Source of the DNA: Candidatus Chloroploca mongolica
GTDB taxonomy: Bacteria > Chloroflexota > Chloroflexia > Chloroflexales > Chloroflexaceae
DNA length: 64,000 bases
Assembly (NCBI RefSeq): GCF_004762035.2
Contig: NZ_SIJK02000018.1
Location: forward strand, 42,730-106,729
Reading direction: 5' to 3'
Program-made: the position numbers and the translations under genes
The notes under the pieces: model-generated
The model's input: the letters and a program-made list of their open reading frames with translations, nothing else
The model's database searches: none
Told to the model about the DNA's origin: nothing
Part shown: positions 42,847-52,243 of the stretch, in pieces
Position numbering within the stretch: position 1 is the first letter of the stretch
Layout: each line of letters opens with the position of its first letter

Positions 42847-44769
42847 TTAGCCAGTGCCACGCAGAAAGATATTCGGCCAGGCGCGAAAACGGGTCACAAA
42901 GGTGTCACGGCTAAGCTCTGTCCCGTTGCTGAGCAGGACACGCTGGATGGTGATGTCACGACCGTTGCGGGCTACATCACTCTGGCGTACCATACCACGG
43001 GCCAGGGTGGGATCATCAATATAGACTGGTTGGGCCGGGGCGCGCACTTCGTTGCTGATCAACGGGCCTTCCAAACGTACCTCACGCGGCAGCGGGGTGC
43101 CATACAATTCAATGGTAAGCATCTGGTTGGCTTCGTCCATCCTGCTCTGCATCAACAGCCAGTTGCCGGTATCATTGACAAACTTGAGATCAGTCACTCC
43201 AGTATAGATAGCGGCATCGAGGCCTTGTCCATCACCGTTGGGTCCCAAACCAAAGCGATCGTACCAGCTAATATAAAAAGCGTGGGCGTGGCGTTCGGTA
43301 ATCGGCAAGCCGGCCCAGAACGCGCTGCGAAAGACCGTGGTCGAGACCTGGCAAACCCCGCCACCCCATTCAAGTTGTGTCCGGTTGCCAATGATCGCGT
43401 AGCCTTCGACAAAACCATTGGCTGCATCAACTTCACCAAGCTGGCGGTTAAACGAAAACTCCTCGCCTGGCGCAATCAAGACCCCATCCATGCGTTCAGC
43501 CCCAGCACGAATATTGGTGATCCGGTAGGCCGCCGAGCCGACAAAACTGCTTTTGCCTTCCGCGACCAGCGTATTGATGCCAAGCTCGGTGATGCGGTCA
43601 GCCTTGATCTCGGGTTCAAGCTGATCGACAGGGAGCGCGAGCGTTCGCGTGGTGGGAGCGCTGCTCAAGAGCACGTTCGCAATCTCGTTGGCGGCATCTT
43701 CTTGCCGGAGGCGCCATCCCGGGCGGCCTTCTTCAATAATCCGCACCGTGTCACCTTCAAACCGCAACCGGGGTTCGGCTGTGCCTGTATCAACAATCTG
43801 GGCCAGACCCTCAACGGCGCGTCCAAGGCGTTGCGGATCGACACGTAGTTCGAGTCGGTCTTCGACTGGTTCGACCTGGAGCAATTCAGCCAGACGCTCG
43901 GGTGCCCAGATCCAACGCTCTTCGTTGAGTTGCAATTCGAGCGGTGTTTGCAAGACCTCGGCCACCCGTGCCTGCGCTTCAACCAGGGCCCCATCACCAA
44001 CCTCTGGCGCAAGCAAGCGGGTACGGATCGTCACTTCCTGCGGGCGCAACTCGAGCAAAGCAAGCAGAATATCGTTGGCGGTGGCATCAACGAGCACCTG
44101 CACGCCGGGTGTACTTGGGGTGCCAACAATTTTGGCCGAGGCGATGCTGAGCGCCGCATCCTGGGGCGGGTACTCGATCCGTGGCGTCAGTGTGAGCAGG
44201 TAGCTCTGCAAGGCGCGCTGGTCGACGCTCAATGCTGGTGCGAGTTCGAGTCCTTCACGCCAGAGTTGCCAGAGTTCGTGCGCCCGGGTGAGCGGGTCGC
44301 CCTGCCGTCCGGCTGCGAGGGCCTGGCGGGCGATCGACTCGCTGTCGAACCGTACGCCGAGATCGGCCAGGGGCGGTTGCCAGCTTTCGTCGCGATAGGT
44401 GAGCGCAATCGGGTGATGCAAAAATTCAGCATAACGTTGCTCGATCATTGCCGCAATCTCGTTACGGTTCTTGCCCGCCACCGACTCACCTTGAATCGCT
44501 ACGCCTGGCAGCGCCTGGTCGCGCAAGACGAAATTGAGGCCGTAGAGTGCCAGCAAGGGGACAACGAGAACCAGCCCTGTAATGGGCAAGAGGCATCCCC
44601 ACCAGTTGCGCCGAACGCGCCTTGGGCGACGTCGGCGCGGCTCGCGTCGGCGCGGCTCACGCGGTGTATGCGGATCCTCTGGCGGTTGTTGATCTTGTTC
44701 GCCGATCCCGGTCGTGCCACGACGCCGTCGGATCGGGCCATATTCCTGATAGTAATCGTCAATCGGCAT
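42847..44769 (-). CDS. VanW family protein with peptidoglycan-binding domains
   Basis: A 640-residue envelope protein. A basic cytoplasmic N-terminus (RRREPRRRRPRRVRR) precedes one TM helix at about 57-82; the rest is extracytoplasmic. Two repeats of the peptidoglycan-binding type found in VanW proteins (about 100-210 and 250-375) lead to the VanW domain (about 415-550; APGEEFSFNRQLGEVDAANGF, WGGGVCQVSTTVF). The end (about 555-640) is G5-like. VanW occurs in some vancomycin-resistance loci, but its reaction is unknown and no van ligase genes are here. The 'GGGVCQ' motif is absolutely typical. Confidence 0.93.
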   Translation of the reverse strand: MPIDDYYQEYGPIRRRRGTTGIGEQDQQPPEDPHTPREPRRREPRRRRPRRVRRNWWGCLLPITGLVLVVPLLALYGLNFVLRDQALPGVAIQGESVAGKNRNEIAAMIEQRYAEFLHHPIALTYRDESWQPPLADLGVRFDSESIARQALAAGRQGDPLTRAHELWQLWREGLELAPALSVDQRALQSYLLTLTPRIEYPPQDAALSIASAKIVGTPSTPGVQVLVDATANDILLALLELRPQEVTIRTRLLAPEVGDGALVEAQARVAEVLQTPLELQLNEERWIWAPERLAELLQVEPVEDRLELRVDPQRLGRAVEGLAQIVDTGTAEPRLRFEGDTVRIIEEGRPGWRLRQEDAANEIANVLLSSAPTTRTLALPVDQLEPEIKADRITELGINTLVAEGKSSFVGSAAYRITNIRAGAERMDGVLIAPGEEFSFNRQLGEVDAANGFVEGYAIIGNRTQLEWGGGVCQVSTTVFRSAFWAGLPITERHAHAFYISWYDRFGLGPNGDGQGLDAAIYTGVTDLKFVNDTGNWLLMQSRMDEANQMLTIELYGTPLPREVRLEGPLISNEVRAPAQPVYIDDPTLARGMVRQSDVARNGRDITIQRVLLSNGTELSRDTFVTRFRAWPNIFLRGTG

Positions 44770-44783
44770 GATTTTATACTGGT

Positions 44784-44812
44784 TTGACAGTCTGAAGGGA
44801 GCTCTGTATAAT
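44784..44812 (+). promoter_or_regulatory. consensus sigma-70-type promoter of tRNA-Lys
   Basis: TTGACA (44784-44789) and TATAAT (44807-44812) with a 17-base spacer, a full consensus match, 14 bases before the tRNA. Confidence 0.92.
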
Positions 44813-44826
44813 TATAGGCGATCTTG

Positions 44827-44901
<75 letters not shown>

Positions 44902-44908
44902 TGTTGAG

Positions 44909-44939
44909 CGCCGCGCCGAGCAATCGAGCGCGGCGTTTG
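44909..44939 (+). terminator. terminator of tRNA-Lys
   Basis: CGCCGCGC (44909-44916) pairs with GCGCGGCG (44928-44935), followed by TTTGT. It lies 7 bases after the tRNA. Confidence 0.78.
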
Positions 44940-44986
44940 TCTTCGGGGTATGGGCGCAACTCACCTTGCGTCTGCGAGCAATACAT

Positions 44987-45700
44987 ATGATCTGGACCAT
45001 CTCTGACCTACACCTTTCTCATGCTCACCCCAAGCCGATGGATATCTTTGGTGCCCATTGGAGGGATCATGCGACCCGTATTGCGACGGCATGGCGTGCT
45101 CGGGTGGCACCTGATGACTGGGTACTGATCGCTGGTGATATTTCGTGGGCGCTCAAGCTCGCTGATGCACTCGTGGATCTGCGGTGGATTGATACGTTAC
45201 CGGGGCGCAAGGTTCTGATCCGTGGCAATCATGACTACTGGTGCCCGCGCAAGGTCGGTTCTATGCGCCGCCACATGCCTCCCTCGCTGAATTTGATCGG
45301 GGCTGATGCCTTTGATCTTGGTTCAGCCGTTGCCTGTGGTACCCGCGGCTGGGTGACACCCGAAATGCCGGGTTATGATGCCGTGACCGATGAGCCCATC
45401 TATCGCCGTGAACTGGGTATGCTCGATCGGGCGATTGCCCAGGGGCAGCAATTGGCCGCCAACAAGCGCCCGCTTATCATCATGCTCCACTACCCTCCGT
45501 TTGTCAACCAGCAGCCCACCGAGTTTGCGCACCGGATCGCGGCTTCCGGGGCAAGCGCTTGCATCTATGGGCACCTCCACCGTGTCCATGATCACCAGAA
45601 TGCGATCAACCACACCATCGATGGGGTGGCTTATCAACTCACCTCAGCCGATTTCATTGGCTTTGGGCCGGTCGCGGTGCGCGGGCTCAATAGTTTGTAA
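44987..45700 (+). CDS. metallophosphoesterase
   Basis: A 237-residue calcineurin-like phosphoesterase. Metal ligands lie in ISDLHLSH, AGDISW, RGNHDYW, a His in MLHYPPF, and GHLHRVH. The compact form with GDISWA resembles uncharacterised single-domain phosphoesterases of bacteria. No TM helix is present. The chosen ATG at 44987 starts directly at the domain; the frame opens 21 bases earlier. Substrate unknown; it may be a phosphodiesterase or nucleotide phosphatase. Confidence 0.88.
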   Translation: MIWTISDLHLSHAHPKPMDIFGAHWRDHATRIATAWRARVAPDDWVLIAGDISWALKLADALVDLRWIDTLPGRKVLIRGNHDYWCPRKVGSMRRHMPPSLNLIGADAFDLGSAVACGTRGWVTPEMPGYDAVTDEPIYRRELGMLDRAIAQGQQLAANKRPLIIMLHYPPFVNQQPTEFAHRIAASGASACIYGHLHRVHDHQNAINHTIDGVAYQLTSADFIGFGPVAVRGLNSL

Positions 45701-45718
45701 CGTACGTTTTCTGATGTT

Positions 45719-45797
45719 TTGACGCAAAGACGCAAAGGCGCGAAGGTTTCAGGCATCTCTATGCGGAGCTTTGCGCCTTCGCGCCTTTGCGTCAACA
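45719..45797. repeat. inverted GACGCAAAGGCGC repeat
   Basis: Two facing copies of GACGCAAAGGCGCGAAGG-type sequence separated by about 20 bases. Related single copies lie at 46807-46839 (inside pxpB), 50781-50807, 56863-56890 and 63823-63851. Confidence 0.8.
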
Positions 45798-45801
45798 AGG
45801 G

Positions 45802-46797
45802 TCATCCCCCCGCCAGGGCCAGTTGCGCGATGGTGTCGTCAGGCTCTAGTGGTGTTGCTTTCCATCTGGCGTCGTCGCGGCGGGCTTCAATTGCTTCCTC
45901 TTCCCCGATGGGCTGTAATTGCAGGCTGTCGCCTGGCAAGAGTTGCGCCGCCAGGTCGAGATCGGGGGCGCAGACGACCCCGATGATAGGGTAGCCGCCA
46001 GTTGGCTGGGCGTCAGCCATGAGCAAGACCGGTTTTCCGTCAGGCGGAACCTGGATCACACCAGGCAAGACGCCGAGTGAGGGCAGGCTGCAGGGACGGG
46101 TCAGTTCCACGGTATGCCCTTCGAGCCGGTAGCCCATACGATTTGCATGGTCGCTCACACGTAGCTCTGCTTGCGCGAGGGCTTCGATGCTCGTTGCGCC
46201 AAAACAACGCTGGTGCGGCCCTGCGGTGAAACGGAGGCGCGGCCTGGCCCCATAGGCTGGCCGCGCCGCCGGCGGCCAGGGTTGCCCGGCTCTTCGCAAG
46301 GGGTCACTCGGCTGTTGTCGGAGCATCACCAGGTCGCCTGACCTCAAGACTCGCCCTGCAAGCCCCCCAAATCGCCCTGACAGGTGCGTTCCACGCGATC
46401 CCAGTACCACTGGAACCTCAACGCCTCCCGCGAGCGCTAGGTAGCTCCGTGCGCCCCAGCCGTGGCGTTTCCCGGTGAGATAGATCTGATCACCCGGTCG
46501 CGCCAGGATCGTTGTCCAGAGCGGCAGCGGCGCATCGTTCCAAGATGCTTCGATGGGTGCGCCGGTGAGGGCGAGCAAACTCGGCTGCAAGACTTCGAAG
46601 CATACCTCGCTCACCAGGATCTCTAGGCCAGCCTCATCGGGGGCATTGCCCACGAGGCGATTCGCCGCAAAAAGCGCAAAGCGATCCATGGCTCCGCCTC
46701 GTGGCACGCCATAGCGCAGTGCCCCCAGGCGTCCTTGATCTTGCACCGTCGTCAATAACCCCCCTGTAACCACCCGCAACCCTGGCCCTCCGCTCAT
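45802..46797 (-). CDS. pxpC: 5-oxoprolinase subunit C (biotin-dependent carboxyltransferase-like, KipA)
   Basis: A 331-residue cyclophilin-fold protein of the KipA/AHS2 family. Motifs: the N-terminal TTVQDQGRLGALRYGVPRGGAMD, then NRLVGN, LALTGAP, and the C-terminal ADAQPTGGYPIIGVVCAPDLD. With PxpA and PxpB it hydrolyses 5-oxoproline to glutamate using ATP. It overlaps pxpB by four bases (ATGA), so the two subunits are coupled. The pxpA gene is in this window but about 8 kb away. Confidence 0.92.
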   Translation of the reverse strand: MSGGPGLRVVTGGLLTTVQDQGRLGALRYGVPRGGAMDRFALFAANRLVGNAPDEAGLEILVSEVCFEVLQPSLLALTGAPIEASWNDAPLPLWTTILARPGDQIYLTGKRHGWGARSYLALAGGVEVPVVLGSRGTHLSGRFGGLAGRVLRSGDLVMLRQQPSDPLRRAGQPWPPAARPAYGARPRLRFTAGPHQRCFGATSIEALAQAELRVSDHANRMGYRLEGHTVELTRPCSLPSLGVLPGVIQVPPDGKPVLLMADAQPTGGYPIIGVVCAPDLDLAAQLLPGDSLQLQPIGEEEAIEARRDDARWKATPLEPDDTIAQLALAGG

Positions 46798-47483
46798 TCT
46801 CCCCCCTCCGCGCCTCTGCGCCCCTGCGCCTCTGCGTTAAATCTTACCCCATCCCCTGGAACAACGAGCGTTGGCGGATCACGCAGCGGATCAAACATCT
46901 GCGCCTCGGTTCGCCCGATGAGATGCCACCCGCCAGGCAGCCGATCCGGATAGATCCCGGTCATGCCGGCGGCGATCGCAACCGAACCAGCTGGAACCGC
47001 CGTGCGCGGCGTGCTGCGCCTCGGCAGATCAAGCGCCGCTGGCAACGGCCCCAGATACGGAAACCCTGGCGCAAAACCGATCATCATCACCCGATAGATC
47101 TGGCTCGTATGCAACGCAATCACCTCGGCCTCGCTCAACCCGAGGCGTGCCGCCACCTCGGGCAGATCGGGGCCATCCTCGCCACCGTAGCGCACCTGGA
47201 TGTCTACTACCCGCGCAGGTCGCGCTGGGGCGGGCTCAACTTCCCGCACCAACGCTGTCAACACCGCCTCAAGCCTGGTTCGCGTCAGGCACAGCGGATC
47301 AAACAACACCAGCAACGACGACCACGCTGGCAGTGCCACCTCAATGCCTGGCAGATCGAGGGCCGTCACCTGATCGGCGAGGGCAAGCATGAGACGATTC
47401 GTCAGCGTATCAACGGGTGTACATTCAAGCAACAACGCCCCTTCACCGAGCGGTTGCATTGACCATGTCAAAGAAATATTCAT
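46794..47483 (-). CDS. pxpB: 5-oxoprolinase subunit B (KipI/AHS1) with a repeat-encoded tail
   Basis: A 229-residue protein of the KipI/AHS1 family. GEGALLLE at the N-terminus, the VRYGGEDGPDLPEVA segment, the motif IGFAPGFPYLGPLP and TPRTAVPAGSVAIAAGMTGIYP identify it. It pairs with PxpC. The last 15 residues (FNAEAQGRRGAEGGE) are encoded by a copy of the GCGCCTCTGCG dispersed repeat and do not belong to the family, so the gene seems to have been extended or trimmed by repeat insertion. No clear ribosome site is seen; a start at 47459 is also possible. Confidence 0.9.
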   Translation of the reverse strand: MNISLTWSMQPLGEGALLLECTPVDTLTNRLMLALADQVTALDLPGIEVALPAWSSLLVLFDPLCLTRTRLEAVLTALVREVEPAPARPARVVDIQVRYGGEDGPDLPEVAARLGLSEAEVIALHTSQIYRVMMIGFAPGFPYLGPLPAALDLPRRSTPRTAVPAGSVAIAAGMTGIYPDRLPGGWHLIGRTEAQMFDPLRDPPTLVVPGDGVRFNAEAQGRRGAEGGE

Positions 47484-47505
47484 AGAAACAAATGTTTGAT
47501 AATAC

Positions 47506-47534
47506 TAGACAAAAGCCACCGGATCGAGTATAAT
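47506..47534 (+). promoter_or_regulatory. promoter of gyrA
   Basis: TAGACA (47506-47511) and a perfect TATAAT (47529-47534) with a 17-base spacer. The resulting leader is about 105 bases. Confidence 0.78.
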
Positions 47535-47603
47535 GATAACCGATAAACAGCGCATCAGAAAGCCGTAATTCGAGGAAACGAGCCTATTGTATTGCTTAAT
47601 CTG

Positions 47604-47627
47604 ACGGGGGCGCAGAGCCCCCGTTTT
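47604..47627 (+). terminator. terminator-like hairpin in the gyrA leader
   Basis: ACGGGGGC (47604-47611) pairs with GCCCCCGT (47617-47624) around GCAGA, followed by TTT, 20 bases before the gyrA start. It lies downstream of the promoter, so it could attenuate gyrA. Confidence 0.55.
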
Positions 47628-47646
47628 CGAGTCGATGGAGTATGAC

Positions 47647-50600
47647 ATGGAGATTGGCATTGTCCGGCCCATCAGTATCACGAGCGAAGTGCGCACCGCC
47701 TACCTGAGCTACGCCATGAGCGTCATCGTCTCACGGGCCTTACCCGACGCCCGTGACGGTCTCAAGCCAGTGCAACGGCGCATCCTCTATGGCATGTGGG
47801 ACATGGGCTATCGTAATAATCGGCCCTACAAAAAGAGTGCCGGCATCGTCGGCGACGTCCTCGGCAAAATGCACCCCCACGGCGACAGTGCCGTCTACGA
47901 TGCGCTGGCGCGCATGGCCCAGCCGTGGAGTATGCGGTATCCCTTGGTAGATGGCCAGGGGAATTTTGGTTGCTTTACTGGGGATACCCGCATCAAGTTG
48001 CTCGATGGCACTGAGCGTACGTTTGCTGAACTAGCAGAGCTTTCGCCTGACGAGATCTTCTACGTCTATTCAGTCAACAGCACTGGGCAGATTGTTATTG
48101 GTGAAGGTCGCTACTCACGCATTACTCGTCGCGATGCAGAACTGGTTGAGCTCACCTTCGATGATGGCTCGACCGTGCGCTGTACGCCCGACCACCGCTT
48201 CATGCTCCGTGATGGTACCTGGAAGCAGGCCCACGAACTGACGATTGAAGACAGCCTGATGGCTGGGTACTTTGATACTGCCCCGGTTCGACATGGCTCG
48301 AATGACTACTTGCGCGTGCTTCAACCCAGTACTAGCAAATACGAGTTCGTTCACCACCTGGCTGATCGCTACAATGAGCAGCGTGGCTTTACTACCCGTA
48401 GCACGAAGCTGACGTCTTATTTTGCCAGTTTCGATGAAGTGCTCCAGGTTGCTGCGACGCATAATCACCGTGTTGTATCCGTGCGCTGGCTTGATGAGCG
48501 GGTTGATGTTTACGACATTACGGTTGATGAGCATCACAATTTTATGCTCGCCAACGGTTGCGTTGTGCATAATAGTGTCGACGGCGATCCACCGGCGGCG
48601 ATGCGTTACACTGAGGCGCGGCTTACGGCGATTGCCGAAGAGTTGCTCTTTGATATTGAGAAGAATACCGTTGATTTTCGGGATAATTTCGATGGTTCGT
48701 ACCGCGAGCCTTCGGTGTTGCCGGCAACGCTCCCCAATCTCTTGCTCAACGGTGCCTCTGGGATTGCCGTCGGGATGGCAACGAATATTCCGCCCCACAA
48801 TCTCAATGAAGTCTGTGATGCGCTGGTTCATTTGATCGATAACCCCGAGGCGACGATCGAAGAGTTGATGAAGTTCCTGCCCGGCCCCGATTTTCCGACT
48901 GCGGCGAGTATTCTTGGTATCGAGGGTATCCTGGCGGCCTATTCGACGGGCCGCGGCCAGATTATTCTGCGTGCCAAGGCTCATATCGAAGAGGGCTCGC
49001 GGGGGGCGTTCAATATTATTGTCACTGAATTGCCCTATCAGGTCAATAAAGCCCGTTTGCAAGAGCGTATGGCGGAACTGGTCAAGGATCGCAAGATCGA
49101 AGGCATTCGTGATGTCCGCGATGAATCAGACCGCACCGGGATGCGCCTGGTCATTCTGCTCAAACAGGACGCCCAGCCGAAAAAGGTGCTCAATGCGCTC
49201 TACAAGCATACACAGATGCAGACGACCTTTGGCATCAATATGCTTGCCTTGGTCGATGGTGGGCGCCAACCACGGGTGCTCACGCTCAAGCGTATGTTGC
49301 AGGAGTATATCAACCATCGGCAGGAGGTAATCCGGCGCCGGACTGAGTTTGATCTGGCGAAAGCCCGTGCCCGCGCCCACATTCTTGAGGGTCTCAAGAT
49401 TGCGCTCGATAATATTGATGCGGTGATCCGCACCATTCGTGAGTCGCGGACGACCGATAGCGCCCGCAATAACTTGATCCGCAATTTCTCGCTCAGCGAA
49501 ATTCAGGCCAATGCCATCCTCGATATGCAACTCCGTCGTCTCGCCGCGCTTGAGCGCAAGAAGATCGAGGATGAGTATAACGAGGTGATCAAACTGATCG
49601 CCGAGCTTGAAGATATCCTCGCCAACCCCAAGCGGGTCTTGCATATGATCCAGACCGATCTGCGCGGGCTCAAAGAGAAGTACGGCGATGAGCGACGCAC
49701 GCGCATTGTGCCCGATGTGAGCGGCGAGGTGAGCGACGAAGATCTCATTCCCGATATTCGCGTGATGATTACGCTCACGAACCGTGGGTATATCAAGCGC
49801 CAGATCGCTGATGTGTATCGCACCCAGCGCCGTGGCGGGCGTGGGGTCAAAGGCATGAAGACCCGCGAGCAAGATATTGTCAGCCACCTGCTTACCTGTA
49901 GCTCGCTCGAGAATCTGCTCTTCTTCACCGACAAAGGCAAAGTCTATCAACTCAAGGCCCACGAGGTGCCCGACAGTTCACGGACAGCCAAAGGCTTGCC
50001 ACTGGTCAATTTGATCTCGCTTGAACCAGGCGAACAGGTGACCAGCATGCTGGCGGTTTCCAGCTTTGATGGCGAGTATCTTGTGATGGCTACACAGCGA
50101 GGCAAGATCAAACGTACGCTCTTGCGCGAATATAGCCAGGTGCGCTCGAATGGCCTGATTGCCATTGGCCTCGAAGATGGCGATGTGCTTGGGTGGGTGC
50201 ATGTAAGCCACGGGAGCGAGGATATCCTGCTCACGACGATACGTGGGCAGACGGCACGCTTCAAGCAGAGCGAAGTACGACCGATGGGCCGCCCTGCCAC
50301 AGGGGTCAACGGGATCAGCCTTGACGCGAATGATCGGGTCATCAGCATGCAACTTGTCCAACCGGGCCAGGATCTGCTCGTGGTCACTGCGCGTGGCATG
50401 GGCAAACGCACCGCTCTGGCCGAATATCCCACCAAAGGGCGTGCCACGGGTGGGGTTATCACCATGAAACTTCGCCCTGGCGACGAAATTGCGGGGGCTG
50501 CCATCGTTACCGATAACTCACTCTTGACTTTCATCACCGCGGCAGGCGTCGTTATGCGTACGAGTGCGGATGAGGTTGCCCAGCTCGGGCGCAATACGCA

Positions 50601-50715
50601 GGGTGTCATTGTGCTCAATCTTGATCGGGATGACCGTCTGGCGGCCCTCTCGGTTGAAGAAGCGGAAATGACCGACAATGACCACGAGTCGCCGATGCTG
50701 ATCAGTCCTAATTAG
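47647..50715 (+). CDS. gyrA: DNA gyrase subunit A precursor interrupted by an intein
   Basis: A 1022-residue precursor; removal of the 201-residue intein leaves an 821-residue GyrA. The N-extein has [25 protein letters not shown]; the C-extein resumes [17 protein letters not shown], with catalytic Tyr321 (precursor numbering). The winged-helix and coiled-coil core is complete, and the C-terminal pinwheel has the GyrA-box QRRGGRG. The enzyme introduces negative supercoils with GyrB, whose gene is not here. The ATG at 47647 is preferred to 47635 because GGAG lies six bases before it. A TAGACA/TATAAT promoter and a leader hairpin precede it. Confidence 0.95.
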   Translation: MEIGIVRPISITSEVRTAYLSYAMSVIVSRALPDARDGLKPVQRRILYGMWDMGYRNNRPYKKSAGIVGDVLGKMHPHGDSAVYDALARMAQPWSMRYPLVDGQGNFGCFTGDTRIKLLDGTERTFAELAELSPDEIFYVYSVNSTGQIVIGEGRYSRITRRDAELVELTFDDGSTVRCTPDHRFMLRDGTWKQAHELTIEDSLMAGYFDTAPVRHGSNDYLRVLQPSTSKYEFVHHLADRYNEQRGFTTRSTKLTSYFASFDEVLQVAATHNHRVVSVRWLDERVDVYDITVDEHHNFMLANGCVVHNSVDGDPPAAMRYTEARLTAIAEELLFDIEKNTVDFRDNFDGSYREPSVLPATLPNLLLNGASGIAVGMATNIPPHNLNEVCDALVHLIDNPEATIEELMKFLPGPDFPTAASILGIEGILAAYSTGRGQIILRAKAHIEEGSRGAFNIIVTELPYQVNKARLQERMAELVKDRKIEGIRDVRDESDRTGMRLVILLKQDAQPKKVLNALYKHTQMQTTFGINMLALVDGGRQPRVLTLKRMLQEYINHRQEVIRRRTEFDLAKARARAHILEGLKIALDNIDAVIRTIRESRTTDSARNNLIRNFSLSEIQANAILDMQLRRLAALERKKIEDEYNEVIKLIAELEDILANPKRVLHMIQTDLRGLKEKYGDERRTRIVPDVSGEVSDEDLIPDIRVMITLTNRGYIKRQIADVYRTQRRGGRGVKGMKTREQDIVSHLLTCSSLENLLFFTDKGKVYQLKAHEVPDSSRTAKGLPLVNLISLEPGEQVTSMLAVSSFDGEYLVMATQRGKIKRTLLREYSQVRSNGLIAIGLEDGDVLGWVHVSHGSEDILLTTIRGQTARFKQSEVRPMGRPATGVNGISLDANDRVISMQLVQPGQDLLVVTARGMGKRTALAEYPTKGRATGGVITMKLRPGDEIAGAAIVTDNSLLTFITAAGVVMRTSADEVAQLGRNTQGVIVLNLDRDDRLAALSVEEAEMTDNDHESPMLISPN
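47971..48573 (+). other. GyrA intein (201 residues)
   Basis: The intein starts at Cys109 ([13 protein letters not shown], block A) and ends at His308-Asn309, with Ser310 as the +1 nucleophile. Block B is [17 protein letters not shown] with the TxxH motif, and block F is [19 protein letters not shown]. Its site, GQGNFG | SVDGD, restores the normal gyrase sequence after splicing. Between blocks B and F about 80 residues remain, including [17 protein letters not shown], which resembles the start of an HNH homing endonuclease domain; the rest of that nuclease is not evident, so this is probably a mini-intein with an endonuclease remnant. Confidence 0.93.
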
Positions 50716-50741
50716 CGCTTCACGGTACGGGCATACACAAA

Positions 50742-50766
50742 AAGAGGCCAGCATTGCTGGCCTCTT
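50742..50766 (+). terminator. terminator of gyrA
   Basis: AAGAGGCCAGC pairs perfectly with GCTGGCCTCTT around ATT. Pyrimidine-rich flanks follow. Confidence 0.82.
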
Positions 50767-50780
50767 CTGCTACCTCAAAC

Positions 50781-50807
50781 CTTCGCGCCTCTGCGCCTTT
50801 GCGTCAA
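50781..50807. repeat. GCGCCTTTGCGTC dispersed repeat
   Basis: CTTCGCGCCTCTGCGCCTTT followed by GCGTCAA, one of at least five copies in the window, here between gyrA and the TRAP permease genes. Confidence 0.7.
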
Positions 50808-50814
50808 ACCTGCT

Positions 50815-52152
50815 CTAGCGGCTGAAGGAGACCGAGGGCAGATAGGTGACCAGTGACGGGAAAAGAACGATCACAATCAGCACCATGATCTGAATCAGAA
50901 TGAATGGAATAACCCCGCGATAGATATCCGTTGTCTTGATCTCGGGCGGTGCGACGCCGCTCAAATAGAAGAGCGCAAAACCAAAGGGCGGCGTCAGGAA
51001 CGACGTCTGGAGATTTGCCCCCATAATCACACCAAACCAGATCATATCAATGCCAAGTGCATTGGCCACAGGCACAAAGAGCGGAATGACGATGAAACAG
51101 ATCTCGAAAAAGTCAATAAAGAAACCAAGTACAAAGACGAGTAGCATACTCGCTGCCATGAAACCCCAAACACCGCCAGGCAAGTTGGCGAGAATATCAA
51201 AGACAAACTTATCGCCTTCAAGTGCGCGGAAGACCAGAGCGAAGGCCGTCGAGCCAATCAGAATAAAGAGCACCATCGTCACATTGCGTAGCGTCGCATC
51301 GGCGACATTGCGAAACGTACTGAGGCTCAAACGACGATTGGCGAGGGCCAGCAAGGTAGCGCCAAGAGCACCGACGGCACCAGCTTCGGGAGCAGTCGCG
51401 ATCCCAAAAAAGATCGAACCAAGTACCGCAAAGATCAGCAACAGCGGTGGTACCATCACCCGCATCACCTGCGACGCCAGCGCCCATCCCTTGACCGTAC
51501 GGGCCGAGAGGGGCAGCGCAGGGGCTATGGATGGCCTGAGTTGCGCAATCACCCAGCAATAAAAACCGAGCGAAAAGGCGAGTAGGAGACCAGGAATCAG
51601 CGAACCAATGAAGAGACGGCCTACCGAAACCCCCATCTGGTCACCAAGCACGACCAGCACCACTGAGGGAGGAATAATCTGACCGAGCGTCCCCGAGGCA
51701 CAGATAACGCCACAGGCAAGCCCCTTATCATAGTTGTAGCGCAGCATAATGGGCAATGAGATCAGGCCCATTGCCACCACGGTCGCTGCGACCACACCAG
51801 TTGTTGCCGCCAGCAGTGTCCCCACAAAAACGACCGCAACGGCCAGACCACCGCGCATTGGCCCGAAGAGCACGCCCATCGTTTCAAGCAAATCTTCGGC
51901 TAAGCCTGACTTTTCGAGCATCGAGCCGAGAAAGATAAAATAGGGAATCGCCAGCAGCGTAAAGTTAGACATAATGTTAAAGATACGCGACGGCATCGCC
52001 CGAATCAAAATCGGATCAAAGACTCCCAACGACGTACCGATCAAACCGAAGATAATCGCCACCCCGCCCAACGAAAAGGCCACCGGGTAGCCAATGCCCA
52101 GAATCACCAGCGCACCCAGGAACATCAACGGTCCAAGCCACTCGTAATCCAT
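50815..52152 (-). CDS. TRAP transporter large permease (DctM)
   Basis: A 445-residue membrane protein with about twelve TM helices, the large (M) subunit of a tripartite ATP-independent periplasmic transporter. It begins MDYEWLGPLMFLGALVILGIG and has GSLIPGLLLAFSLGFY and MWGVIMGANLQ-like segments (FGVIMGANLQTSFLTPPFG). It imports organic acids or similar solutes using an ion gradient. GGAG lies seven bases before the ATG. The small subunit gene lies just upstream on the same strand. No substrate-binding DctP gene is present, so the system is incomplete here. Confidence 0.93.
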   Translation of the reverse strand: MDYEWLGPLMFLGALVILGIGYPVAFSLGGVAIIFGLIGTSLGVFDPILIRAMPSRIFNIMSNFTLLAIPYFIFLGSMLEKSGLAEDLLETMGVLFGPMRGGLAVAVVFVGTLLAATTGVVAATVVAMGLISLPIMLRYNYDKGLACGVICASGTLGQIIPPSVVLVVLGDQMGVSVGRLFIGSLIPGLLLAFSLGFYCWVIAQLRPSIAPALPLSARTVKGWALASQVMRVMVPPLLLIFAVLGSIFFGIATAPEAGAVGALGATLLALANRRLSLSTFRNVADATLRNVTMVLFILIGSTAFALVFRALEGDKFVFDILANLPGGVWGFMAASMLLVFVLGFFIDFFEICFIVIPLFVPVANALGIDMIWFGVIMGANLQTSFLTPPFGFALFYLSGVAPPEIKTTDIYRGVIPFILIQIMVLIVIVLFPSLVTYLPSVSFSR

Positions 52153-52243
52153 ACAATTCTCCGTTAGACAAGGTCTGAACCCGCTCGCGTATCTGACCTC
52201 ACAGCTCTGTTGCCCACGTGAGGTTGCAGAACCCCCACCTTCG

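Noticed and set aside
42676..43848. 390-codon plus-strand frame across the kinase and VanW genes
   Set aside because: It spans the ends of two real minus-strand genes and shows no family features.
42847..44769. Vancomycin resistance locus suggested by the VanW protein
   Set aside because: VanW proteins are common in bacteria; no ligase, dehydrogenase or VanX homologue is nearby.
48115..49062. 315-codon minus-strand frame opposite gyrA, covering the intein
   Set aside because: No homing-endonuclease or other motif; shadow of gyrA.
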